This document shows, piece after piece, positions 1 through 8,302 of a stretch of 64,000 nucleotides of DNA. The stretch's first letter is position 1. Every line of letters begins with the position of its first letter. The DNA is from Leifsonia sp. TF02-11. GTDB taxonomy: Bacteria; Actinomycetota; Actinomycetes; Actinomycetales; Microbacteriaceae. The translations under genes and the position numbers were made by a program. The stretch is from NCBI RefSeq assembly GCF_017565305.1, contig NZ_JAGEKP010000002.1:1-64000 (forward strand), in the 5' to 3' direction. The notes beneath the pieces were generated by a model. The model was not told the origin of the DNA, made no database searches, and saw only the letters and a program-made list of their open reading frames with translations.

Positions 1-94
1 CGTACGGAATGTCGCGGCAGAGAGGCGACAGCGCGCGAGGCGACGCGAAGCGCGACGGCGCCGCAGCGTCGACGCCGCGCATCGCCACGTCGAG

Positions 95-147
95 ATTCGT
101 CACGAATGTCGACATTCGTGCCACGAATCGCCACATTCGTCACGAAT
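95..147. repeat. Dyad cluster I (ATTCGT-N-ACGAAT x3)
   Basis: Three dyads begin at 95, 114 and 135. Half-site ATTCGT faces ACGAAT across a C, then GCC, then C. Starts are 19 and 21 bp apart, close to two helical turns, so the sites lie on one face of the helix. Looks like a protein-binding array; the protein is unknown. Confidence 0.75.
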
Positions 148-231
148 GTCGCGGCAGAGAGACGACAGCGCGCGAGGCGACGCGAAGCGCGACGGCGCCG
201 CAGCGCCGACGCCGCGCATCGCCACGTCGGG

Positions 232-284
232 ATTCGTCACGAATGTCGACATTCGTGCCACGAATCGCCACATTCGTCCCGAAT
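232..284. repeat. Dyad cluster II (ATTCGT-N-ACGAAT x3)
   Basis: Dyads begin at 232, 251 and 272, the same 19/21-bp spacing as cluster I, displaced by the 137-bp repeat period. The last dyad has one mismatch (CCCGAAT instead of CACGAAT). Confidence 0.75.
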
Positions 285-418
285 GTCGCGGCAGAGAGGC
301 GACAGCGCGCGGAAGAGCGCCGCGGTGTGGCGCCGGCGGTGCGCCGGCTACATTCGTCGCCAATATACTTCCCGAGCCCGACGACGGCTCGTGACGAGCG
401 AGCGGTTCCTCGGCGATG

Positions 419-471
419 ATTCGTGACGAATCTCGAGATTCGTGGCACGAATGTCGAGATTCGTCACGAAA
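419..471. repeat. Dyad cluster III, outside the tandem repeat
   Basis: Dyads begin at 419, 438 and 459, again 19 and 21 bp apart, with spacers G, GGC and C. The spacers read as an inverted copy of clusters I and II. The flanks differ from the 137-bp unit, so the dyad layout is kept although the surrounding repeat is not. The last dyad ends ACGAAA. Confidence 0.7.
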
Positions 472-526
472 GCCGCGGGCAAGACGCCGCGCGGCGCGAC
501 GCGGCGCGACGCGGCGCAGCGCCGCG

Positions 527-1522
527 TCAGCCGGCGACGACGCGGCGGTCGCCGGCCTCGAACTCGGTGAGGTCGCCGGTCTCGCCCGCGCGTACCGCGC
601 GGCGGCCGACCACGAGCATGTAGAAGAGGAACGCGGCCAGCGCCAGCACGCCGATGGCGATCTTGGCCCAGACCGGGAGGGCCGACGGGGTTACGAAGCC
701 TTCGATGAGGCCGGAGACGAAGAGTGTGATCGCGCAGCCGACAGCGACCGTGAACAAGGCCCGGCCGTCCTCCGCCAGCGCCTGGCCCCTGGTGCGCGCT
801 CCAGGGGCGATCCAGGCCCAGAAGATCCGCAGGCCCGCTGCCGCCGCGACGAAGACGCTCGTGAGCTCCAGGAGGCCGTGCGGGAGGATGTAGGCGAACA
901 TGACGTCGCCGCGACCGTACGCGAACATCACGCCCGCCGCGGTGCCGACCCCGACCGCGTTCTGCACGAGGACGTAGGGCACCCACAACCCCGTGATCCC
1001 GAACGCGATGCACTGGGCGGCGATCCAGGCGTTGTTTGTCCAGACCTGACCGGCGAACGACGCCGCCGGGTTGTTCGAGTAGTAGTCGACGAACTCGTGG
1101 TTCACATACTGCTTGAGCGCCGCGTCGTCCCCGAGGTTGCGCAAGACCTGCGGATTGCCGGTGATCCAGAGCGCGTAGAGCGTCGCGACGACGATCGTGA
1201 AGACCGCCACCGCCAGCACGATCCAGCGGATCCGGTAGAGCGCGGCGGGCAGCTGCAGCACGAAGAAGCGCGGGATCTGCGAGAACAGATTGGTGCCGGC
1301 CCCGGTGAAACGCAGCCGCGCAGTGGCCAGCGTCACCGACAGCTTGTCGCCGACCGCGGTGGAACCCGCACTGGTCTGGATCGCCGACAGATCGGCGGCC
1401 CCGGACTGGTAGAGGTCGATCAGTTCGTCGGCGTCGCGGCCGTCCAGGCGTCGCCGCGCGGCCAGCCGGGAGAGCCTGTCCCAGTCGGCACTGCGCGCTG
1501 CCGTGTATGCGTCGAGATCCAT
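527..1522 (-). CDS. SpoIIM-family membrane protein
   Basis: A 331-residue integral membrane protein of the stage II sporulation protein M family, which in non-sporulating actinobacteria is common beside RDD genes and has no settled role. The first ~95 residues are soluble and start MDLDAYTAARSADW. Membrane segments follow from about residue 100, including the family-typical HGLLELTSVF stretch near 215 and a last helix close to the C-terminus. The ATG at 1522 is preferred to upstream starts because conserved sequence begins there and a TATCAT -10 box sits 8 nt before it. It is divergent from the RDD gene with only about 17 bp between starts. No sporulation role is implied. Confidence 0.85.
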   Translation of the reverse strand: MDLDAYTAARSADWDRLSRLAARRRLDGRDADELIDLYQSGAADLSAIQTSAGSTAVGDKLSVTLATARLRFTGAGTNLFSQIPRFFVLQLPAALYRIRWIVLAVAVFTIVVATLYALWITGNPQVLRNLGDDAALKQYVNHEFVDYYSNNPAASFAGQVWTNNAWIAAQCIAFGITGLWVPYVLVQNAVGVGTAAGVMFAYGRGDVMFAYILPHGLLELTSVFVAAAAGLRIFWAWIAPGARTRGQALAEDGRALFTVAVGCAITLFVSGLIEGFVTPSALPVWAKIAIGVLALAAFLFYMLVVGRRAVRAGETGDLTEFEAGDRRVVAG

Positions 1523-1536
1523 CTGCTTGAATGATA
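1523..1536 (-). promoter_or_regulatory. -10 box for the SpoIIM-like gene, probably leaderless
   Basis: TATCAT at 1531-1536, read on the minus strand, lies 8 nt before the ATG at 1522. The mRNA should begin at or next to the start codon. Confidence 0.45.
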
Positions 1537-1539
1537 GCC

Positions 1540-2472
1540 ATGACGGCATCAGCGCCCATGCTCCCGAGCGGGGGTCAGCCCCGAACGGGACCATCGAGCG
1601 CGGCCCAGCGCGGTGCGGCCCAGCCGGGCGCGGGCCAGCCCGGTGCGGCGCAGGCCCAGGCCGGTGCCGAGCGCGAACTCGTGACAGGCGAGGCCGTCAC
1701 TCTCGACGTCAAGCCGGCCAGCTACATCCTCCGCGCGGCCGGCACGATGATCGACTGGCTGTTCTCGATGCTCGTGATGCTGGGATGCATCCTGCTCCTC
1801 GTCGCGACGGGAGGCGGCCTCGACGCCGCATTGGCTCGCGCACTGGTCGTGCTCATCCTCGTCTTCGGCATGGTCGTGCTGCCGACCGCGATGGAGCTGC
1901 TGACCCACGGCCGCTCGCTCGGCCGGCTCGCGGTCGGCGCGCGCATCGTGCGCGACGACGGCGGAGCGACCGGATTCCGACACGCGTTCATCCGTGCCCT
2001 GGTCGGCGTGCTCGAGATCTACATGACGTTCGGCGGCATCGCCGCGCTCACCGGCCTCCTCAACACCCGGTCCAAGCGCCTGGGTGATCTGCTGGCGGGT
2101 ACGTACAGCCAGATGGAGCGCGTCCCCCACCCGCAGCCGCTCACCCTCTTCCTGCCCGCGCACCTCTACGGCTGGGCGCAGACCGCCGACGTCGGCCGGC
2201 TCCCGGACCGGCTGTCGCGCCGGATCGCCCAGTTCGTGCGCCAGGCGCCGCAGCTGACGGTCGCGGCGCGCATCGGGCTGAGCACCGAGCTCGCGCGGGA
2301 GGCCGCACCCTTCGTCTCGCCGCTGCCGCAGGTCGACGCCGAGTCGTTCCTGGTGGCCGTCGCCGTCCTCCGCCGTCAGCGCGACGCCGCAGGGCTCGCC
2401 CTGGAGGCCGAACGGCTCCAGCGCCTCGAGCCGGTGCTCGACGCCCTCCCGCACGGCTTCCCCGACCGCTGA
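1540..2472 (+). CDS. RDD-family membrane protein
   Basis: A 310-residue protein with an RDD domain. It opens with a low-complexity Ala/Gly/Gln/Pro stretch (~50 residues). The domain follows with the PASYILRAAGTMIDW start, hydrophobic helices at roughly 70-90 and 100-120, the signature Arg-Asp region, and the THGRSLGRLAVGARIVRD segment usual in the family. The C-terminal third is soluble and helical. RDD proteins are often linked to ion exchange or solute transport, but this subgroup is uncharacterised. ATG 1540 is chosen; ATG 1531 and 1558 are also possible because no clear ribosome site separates them. Pairing with a divergent SpoIIM gene is common in actinobacteria. Confidence 0.85.
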   Translation: MTASAPMLPSGGQPRTGPSSAAQRGAAQPGAGQPGAAQAQAGAERELVTGEAVTLDVKPASYILRAAGTMIDWLFSMLVMLGCILLLVATGGGLDAALARALVVLILVFGMVVLPTAMELLTHGRSLGRLAVGARIVRDDGGATGFRHAFIRALVGVLEIYMTFGGIAALTGLLNTRSKRLGDLLAGTYSQMERVPHPQPLTLFLPAHLYGWAQTADVGRLPDRLSRRIAQFVRQAPQLTVAARIGLSTELAREAAPFVSPLPQVDAESFLVAVAVLRRQRDAAGLALEAERLQRLEPVLDALPHGFPDR

Positions 2473-2481
2473 TCCACCCTC

Positions 2482-2497
2482 CCGGCCCTTCGGCCGG
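2482..2497 (+). terminator. Short GC hairpin after the RDD gene
   Basis: CCGGCC and GGCCGG form a perfect 6-bp stem around a CTTC loop, 10 bases after the RDD stop. There is no T-run, so termination activity is uncertain. Confidence 0.3.
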
Positions 2498-2516
2498 CCA
2501 CCCTCCAGGAGCGCCG

Positions 2517-3419
2517 ATGACCGAGTACCGTGCCCACTTCGATGCGGTGGTGTCGTTCGTCAACGGTGGCGGCCTGACCACAGAGGGCTTCCGACTGGAC
2601 GTGCCGACAGCCGCGGTCGGGGAGGCCGAGGTCGCCGAGCTGTTCGTCCGGCACCTGGGTCTCGCGCTCGTCGGCTCTGTCGAGCTCCGCGGCCTCCGCA
2701 TCGTCGAGGAACCGCATCGAGGCAGCCGCGGCATGGCTGCGCCGGCCGACGATCGCGGCGTGACGCGGATCGTCGACCTCAGCCACCCGATCCGTGCCGG
2801 ACTGGTCACCTACCCTGGCCTCCCCGAACCGGTCATCACCCCTCACCTCACACGTGAGGCGTCGCGCGAGCGGTACGCTCCCGGCACCGAGTTCGCGATG
2901 GACGTCATCACGATGATCGGCAACACCGGCACCTACCTGGACAGCCCCTTCCACCGCTACGCCGACGGCGGCGACCTCGCGTCGCTCGACCTCGCCACGC
3001 TGGTGGGGCTGCGGGCGGAGGTGTTCCACCTGACGGACGCCGCAGAGCGCGGCATCCCCGCAGAGGTCTTCTACGACAGGGAGCTCTCCGGGTCCGCGGT
3101 GCTGCTCCACACCGGCTGGGACAGGCACTTCGGCACCCCGGAGTACGCCACGGGCGCCCCGTACCTGACCGAGGCGGGCGCCGAGCACCTGGCCCGCAGC
3201 GGCGTCGCGCTCGTCGGGATCGACTCGCTGAACATCGACGACACGGAGAACGAGGGCTCGCGGCCCGCGCACAGCATCCTGCTCGCTCGCGGCATCCACG
3301 TCGTCGAGCACCTGACCCGCCTCGGCGACCTCCCGGCGCGCGGCACGCGGTTCACGGCCGCGCCGCCGGCGGTGGAGGGGTTCGGGACGTTCCCGGTGCG
3401 CGCCTTCGCGGAGGTGTGA
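2517..3419 (+). CDS. Cyclase-family hydrolase (kynurenine formamidase-like fold)
   Basis: A 300-residue protein. Residues 1-75 form a small N-terminal domain containing FVNGGGLTTEGFRLDVP; residues 82-298 form the cyclase domain (PF04199 type), beginning RIVDLSHPIRAGLVTYPG. Family enzymes hydrolyse amide or ester bonds using metal bound by HxGTHxDxPxH. Here the corresponding stretch at 136-146 reads NTGTYLDSPFH, so the first and third positions are Asn and Tyr, while Asp142, Pro144 and His146 remain. Activity may thus differ from the classical enzymes, or this may be a variant subgroup. AGGAG lies 5 nt before the ATG. The substrate cannot be read from the neighbours, and it is not part of a kynurenine operon. 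Confidence 0.8.
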   Translation: MTEYRAHFDAVVSFVNGGGLTTEGFRLDVPTAAVGEAEVAELFVRHLGLALVGSVELRGLRIVEEPHRGSRGMAAPADDRGVTRIVDLSHPIRAGLVTYPGLPEPVITPHLTREASRERYAPGTEFAMDVITMIGNTGTYLDSPFHRYADGGDLASLDLATLVGLRAEVFHLTDAAERGIPAEVFYDRELSGSAVLLHTGWDRHFGTPEYATGAPYLTEAGAEHLARSGVALVGIDSLNIDDTENEGSRPAHSILLARGIHVVEHLTRLGDLPARGTRFTAAPPAVEGFGTFPVRAFAEV

Positions 3420-3433
3420 AGGGGCTCTTTTGG

Positions 3434-3476
3434 GTCCGAATAAAGGTCTCTTGCAGACCTCTATTCGGACTACAGT
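3434..3476 (+). promoter_or_regulatory. Operator palindrome and -10 box of the toxin-antitoxin pair
   Basis: An imperfect palindrome with 16-base arms at 3434-3449 and 3455-3470 (one mismatch, 5-nt loop) abuts a TACAGT -10 box at 3471-3476. The ATG lies 6 nt later, so the transcript is probably leaderless. Placement fits autorepression by the antitoxin or the complex, as is usual for Phd/RelB systems. Confidence 0.65.
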
Positions 3477-3482
3477 GAGACC

Positions 3483-3761
3483 ATGCAAACCCTTCCGATC
3501 TCTCAGGTGAAGAGCCACCTCAACGAGCTCGTCGATGCCGCCGCGACCACTCACGAGCAGGTCACCATCACCAAGAACGGGGTCCCTGCGGCGATGATCG
3601 TGGGAATCGACGAGTGGGAGGCCCTGCAGGAAACGCTCTATTGGCTTTCTCAGCAGGGCACTCTGGAGGCGGTGAGCGAGGCCCGGAGCGAGCTCGCGAC
3701 GGGCAGGGGGCTCAGCGAGTCGGAGGTTCGAGCCCGCTTCGGCACCCAGCGCACCGCGTGA
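3483..3761 (+). CDS. Phd/YefM-type antitoxin
   Basis: A 92-residue antitoxin. The N-terminal half carries the Phd/YefM fold that binds DNA (LPISQVKSHLNELVD, then VTITKNGVPAAMIVGIDEWEAL). The charged C-terminal part after about residue 60 should wrap and neutralise the toxin. The toxin gene overlaps its stop by 4 nt (GTGA), so the two are translationally coupled. The palindrome just upstream is the likely autoregulatory operator. Family assignment is firm from sequence layout; the toxin's target is not shown here. Confidence 0.88.
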   Translation: MQTLPISQVKSHLNELVDAAATTHEQVTITKNGVPAAMIVGIDEWEALQETLYWLSQQGTLEAVSEARSELATGRGLSESEVRARFGTQRTA

Positions 3762-4024
3762 CGTACGAGGTCATCTTCTCGTCGCCGGCGGCACGTGATC
3801 TCGAGCGGATCCCTCCACGCATCGTCTCGGCGGTGATCGAATTCGCCTTCGGCGACCTCGCCCGCTCGCCGTACCGGGTGGGCAAGCCGCTCAGCAGAGA
3901 GCTGGAGGGGCTGTTCAGCGCACAACGGGGGCCCTACCGCGTCCTCTATGAAATCGACGACGACCGGGTCCGAGTGCTCGTGGTGCGCGTCGACCATCGG
4001 GCAGACGTCTACCGCCGTCGCTGA
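3758..4024 (+). CDS. RelE/ParE-family toxin
   Basis: An 88-residue protein starting at a GTG inside the GTGA overlap with the antitoxin. It has the RelE/ParE fold signature: VIFSSPAARDLERIPPRI, an Arg/Lys-rich middle (YRVGKPLSRELEGLFSAQRG), then PYRVLYEIDDDRVRVLVVRVDHRADVYRR. RelE members cleave ribosome-bound mRNA and ParE members poison gyrase. The C-terminal HRADVYRR with conserved Arg residues looks more RelE-like, but this is inference. It ends 2 bases before the convergent acetyltransferase. Confidence 0.88.
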   Translation: MTYEVIFSSPAARDLERIPPRIVSAVIEFAFGDLARSPYRVGKPLSRELEGLFSAQRGPYRVLYEIDDDRVRVLVVRVDHRADVYRRR

Positions 4025-4026
4025 CC

Positions 4027-4577
4027 TCAGTCGTGCAGGATGCGCTGGAAGAGCACGTGGTCCTGCCAGCGGCCCGCGATCTTGAGGTAGGCCGGAGCGA
4101 CGCCGATCCGCTCGAAGCCGGCGCGCGTGAGCACCGACTGGGAGGCGTGGTTGGCGAGCAGCGTGGCCGCCTGCACCCTGTGCAGCCCGAAGTCGTCCCT
4201 GCAGGCCTCCAGCAGCGCCGTGAGCGCGACGGATGCCAGGCCGCGGCCGGTGTGGCCGCGGTCGAGCCAGTAGCCGACCATCGCGCTCTGGAACGCACCG
4301 CGCACGACGTTGCTCAGGTCCATCCCGCCGGCGATCTCGTCGCCGTCGACGATCACGAGCGGCACCGCGGCGTCGATCGCGTGGAGGGCGAGGAGCTCGC
4401 GCGTGCGAGCCAGCTGGCCCGCCTCGGTGAAGAACTCCTCCGACCTCGTCGGGTCCCAGGGCGCCAGGTGCCCGCGGTTGCGCGCGTACGCTGCCGCGAG
4501 CGCGGCGGCGTCCTCCTCGCGCCTCACCCGCAGGACGAGTCCTCCGGGCAGCTCCCGGTCCGCGAACTCGAGCGCCA

Positions 4578-4578
<1 letters not shown>
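4027..4578 (-). CDS. GNAT N-acetyltransferase, RimJ/RimL type
   Basis: A 183-residue GNAT protein expected to move an acetyl group from acetyl-CoA to an amine, possibly a protein N-terminus. GYWLDRGHTGRGLASVAL (about 102-119) is the acetyl-CoA pyrophosphate loop (Arg/Gln-x-x-Gly-x-Gly/Ala form). LHRVQAATLLANHASQSVLTRAGF, just after it, is the typical RimJ/RimL beta-alpha segment. Its ATG overlaps the ahcY stop by one base (TGATG), so it follows ahcY in one transcript. The substrate is unknown. Confidence 0.85.
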
Positions 4579-6059
<1,481 letters not shown>

Positions 6060-6071
6060 GCGGCTATTCTG
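6060..6071 (-). promoter_or_regulatory. Candidate -10 box of ahcY
   Basis: CAGAAT at 6066-6071 (minus strand) lies 6 nt before the ahcY ATG. The same hexamer and spacing occur before birA. It departs from TANNNT at the first base. Confidence 0.35.
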
Positions 6072-6105
6072 TCATGCGCGGTGGAGCTAAGGGGCGGCGA
6101 CGAGC

Positions 6106-7554
6106 TTACGCCCGAATAAGCCCCAGCACTTCGTCGCGGACGCGCGCCATCGTGGCGATGTCGGCCGCCTCCACGTTGAGCCGCAGCAGCGGCTCCGTGT
6201 TCGACGGCCGCACCGAGAACCACCAGAACGGCTCGCTCTCGTCGGTCAGACCGGTGACGGTGAGGCCGTCGAGCTCGTCGAACTCGGCGCGGCCGGTGAA
6301 GGTCTCGACGATCCGCGCGTACGCCGCCGGCACGTCCTCCACCGACGAATTGATCTCGCCGGACTGCGAGTACGGACTGTAGACGGCGGCCAGCTCCGAC
6401 AGCGGGCGGTCCTGCGAGCCGAACTCGGCCAACAGGTGCATCGCGGCCAGCATGCCGTTGTCGGCGCTCCAGAAGTCGCGGAAGTAGTAGTGCGCCGAGT
6501 GCTCCCCGCCGAAGACCGCACCGGTCTCGCGCATCGCGTCCTTGATGAGGGAGTGGCCGACGCGGGTGCGGTACGGCGTCGCTCCTGCGGCTTCGATGGT
6601 CTCCGGGACGATGTTCGACGTGATCAGGTTGTGGATGATCGTGATGTCGGCGTCCGGATCGGTCGCGCGCACCCGGGCGATCTCGCGGAGGGCGACGATC
6701 GCGGCCACCGCCGAGGGCGAGACCGCTGCACCCGTCTCGTCGACGACGAAGCAGCGGTCGGCGTCGCCGTCGAAGGCGAGCCCGAGGTCGGCGCCGTGCT
6801 CGACGACGGCGGCCTGGAGGTCGACCAGGTTGGCGGGCTCGAGCGGGTTCGCCTCGTGGTTCGGGAAGCTCCCGTCGAGCTCGAAGTACATCGGGACGAT
6901 CTCGATCGGCAGCGCGGGCAGGCCGGCGGCCTGTCCGAGCACGGCGGGGACGGTGAGTCCGCCCATACCGTTGCCGGCGTCGACGACGACGCGGATCGGC
7001 CGGATGCCGTTGAGGTCGACGAGACGGCGAAGGTACGCGGCGTAGTCGGCGAGGACGTCGAGCTCGCGGCAGCCTCCCGGCCGGTCGACTTCGACGAGAC
7101 CCTCGGCCAGGTATGCCGCGGCCCGGTCGCGGATGGCGGCGAGCCCGGTGTCGAGGCTGATGCCCTGGGCGCCGGCGCGCGACAGCTTGATGCCGTTGTA
7201 GGTGGCCGGGTTGTGGCTGGCGGTGAACATCGCCGCCGCTGCGTTGAGCGCTCCCGACGCGTAGTACGACTCGTCCGTCGAGCAGAGACCGATGGAGACG
7301 ACGTCCGCCCCGCGGGCACGGGCGCCGCGCGCGAAGGCCGCAGCGAACTCCGGCGAGGAGTCGCGCATGTCGTGACCGACCACGACCTCGGACCCGGCTG
7401 CGCCGATCTCGTCGACGAATCCGGCGGCGACGGCGGTGACGATCTCGGGCGTCAGCCCGCTGCCGACCAGACCGCGGACGTCGTAGGTCTTGACCACGGC
7501 CGAAAGGGCCGCGCGGATGTCGTCGATCGGGTCAGAGTCATGCACGCGGGTCAC
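6106..7554 (-). CDS. manB: Phosphomannomutase/phosphoglucomutase
   Basis: A 482-residue alpha-D-phosphohexomutase that interconverts mannose-6-P and mannose-1-P (and probably the glucose forms), feeding GDP-mannose and glycan synthesis. All four signature sites are present: the phosphoserine loop TASHNP (Ser113), the Mg-binding DGDADR (262-267), the sugar-specificity loop GGEHSAHYYF near 345, and the phosphate-binding RPSNTEP near the C-terminus. It starts with GTG at 7554, one base after the DUF3499 stop codon. The order DUF3499-manB is conserved in actinobacteria, and manA lies 9 kb away. Confidence 0.93.
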   Translation of the reverse strand: MTRVHDSDPIDDIRAALSAVVKTYDVRGLVGSGLTPEIVTAVAAGFVDEIGAAGSEVVVGHDMRDSSPEFAAAFARGARARGADVVSIGLCSTDESYYASGALNAAAAMFTASHNPATYNGIKLSRAGAQGISLDTGLAAIRDRAAAYLAEGLVEVDRPGGCRELDVLADYAAYLRRLVDLNGIRPIRVVVDAGNGMGGLTVPAVLGQAAGLPALPIEIVPMYFELDGSFPNHEANPLEPANLVDLQAAVVEHGADLGLAFDGDADRCFVVDETGAAVSPSAVAAIVALREIARVRATDPDADITIIHNLITSNIVPETIEAAGATPYRTRVGHSLIKDAMRETGAVFGGEHSAHYYFRDFWSADNGMLAAMHLLAEFGSQDRPLSELAAVYSPYSQSGEINSSVEDVPAAYARIVETFTGRAEFDELDGLTVTGLTDESEPFWWFSVRPSNTEPLLRLNVEAADIATMARVRDEVLGLIRA

Positions 7555-7555
7555 C

Positions 7556-7768
7556 CTACTTGATCTCGCCGAAGACTTCGTGGCGCACGATCTGCCACCC
7601 CTGCGGCGCCGACAGGCGCTCGGCGTGGATGGCGCACAGGTCGTAGGAGTGGGGTTCGTGCGAGAGGCTGAGCGGGCCGAGCACCGCCATCGAGTCGGCG
7701 TACACGTAGGTCAGCGTCGACACGGCGTCGCGCGGGCAGGCGACACGGGAACACGGACGGCTCAACAT
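7556..7768 (-). CDS. DUF3499-family zinc-ribbon-like protein
   Basis: A 70-residue protein matching the actinobacterial DUF3499 family, always small and next to phosphomannomutase. Cys6 and Cys11 near the N-terminus (RPCSRVACPRDA) and the CAIH pair near residue 45 could bind one zinc. YADSMAVLGPLSL between them is the conserved core. Function is unknown. ATG 7768 is 7 nt after a TAGTCT box. The manB gene follows immediately, so the two share a transcript. Confidence 0.85.
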   Translation of the reverse strand: MLSRPCSRVACPRDAVSTLTYVYADSMAVLGPLSLSHEPHSYDLCAIHAERLSAPQGWQIVRHEVFGEIK

Positions 7769-7810
7769 CGCGCTCAGACTACCGGAGCACCACCGACGTA
7801 GGATTGCGAC
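7769..7810. promoter_or_regulatory. Divergent leaderless promoters (DUF3499 / metallopeptidase-like)
   Basis: TAGTCT (7776-7781, minus strand) is 7 nt before the DUF3499 ATG. TAGGAT (7799-7804, plus strand) is 6 nt before the ATG at 7811. The two -10 boxes are 17 bp apart, back to back, in a 42-bp intergenic space. Confidence 0.6.
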
Positions 7811-8254
7811 ATGCCCCGCAACCGCCGCACCAGCAGCAACCCTCCGGCGACCAGCCGCTGGCGCAGCCGTCACGGCAGGGGGGCGCGCGGTCCGGTGACC
7901 GGCCCGCACCTGCCGATGCTGCAGAACCGCATCGACTTCTTCGACATGACGGTCGCCTCCACGGCCGACTACCTCAAGGGCGTGTGGCCGGAGGAGCTCG
8001 CGAACGTCCACTTCGAGGTCGCCGCGACGCCGATCGGCAACACCGGCACCGACGGCGTCGACCGCTGGTTCGTGGATCACGCCCGCCGGCGGATCGTGCT
8101 GTACCGCGTGCCCATCCAGCGCCTCACCAAGCTGCATCGCGACGACGACCTGCACCGCCGCATGTACATCGAAGGGTGCGTGTTCCGAGCGGTCGCCGAG
8201 CTGCTCGGCAAGGACCCGTGGGATCTCGCACCCGACCGCTTCCGGCACTTCTGA
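7811..8254 (+). CDS. Metallopeptidase-family (PF06262-like) protein lacking HExxH
   Basis: A 147-residue protein. Residues 1-35 are basic and disordered. The rest resembles the minimal zincin-like family found beside whiB2/DUF3499 in actinobacteria: RIDFFDMTVASTADYLKGVWP, VDRWFVDHARRRIVLYRVPI, then a C-terminal helix ending WDLAPDRFRHF. The helix where zincins have HExxH reads YIEGCVFRAVAE, so the zinc-binding histidines are absent. It is probably not an active protease; a binding or structural role is an inference. Divergent from DUF3499. Confidence 0.75.
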   Translation: MPRNRRTSSNPPATSRWRSRHGRGARGPVTGPHLPMLQNRIDFFDMTVASTADYLKGVWPEELANVHFEVAATPIGNTGTDGVDRWFVDHARRRIVLYRVPIQRLTKLHRDDDLHRRMYIEGCVFRAVAELLGKDPWDLAPDRFRHF

Positions 8255-8302
8255 CTCGAGGCCCCGCGTCGACCGGGACGTCAGGCGTCGAGCGCCATCG
8301 GG

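Larger units (their letters stand above)
9..311. repeat. 137-bp tandem repeat, about 2.2 copies
   Basis: Copies start at 9, 146 and 283, each opening with ATGTCGCGGCAGAG. The first two full copies differ at only about four positions by eye. The third keeps the period for roughly 29 bases and then diverges. The first ten bases of the window look like the end of an earlier copy, so the array probably continues upstream. Open frames in it exist only because it is GC-rich and repetitive; no protein family is recognisable. The repeat lies downstream of the SpoIIM-like gene. Confidence 0.85.

Noticed and set aside
1-311. CRISPR-like array
   Set aside because: The repeat is contiguous with a 137-bp period and no variable spacers, and no cas genes are present.
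9-426. Open frames of 80-136 codons in both strands over the tandem repeat
   Set aside because: They come from GC-rich repeats without stop codons, overlap each other in several frames and lack family features or start signals.
3434-3470. Terminator of the cyclase gene
   Set aside because: The palindrome lacks a T-run and is fused to the antitoxin -10 box, so an operator fits better.
6060-6105. SAH or SAM riboswitch upstream of ahcY
   Set aside because: The putative -10 box is 6 nt before the ATG, leaving no leader for a riboswitch, and no such fold is visible.
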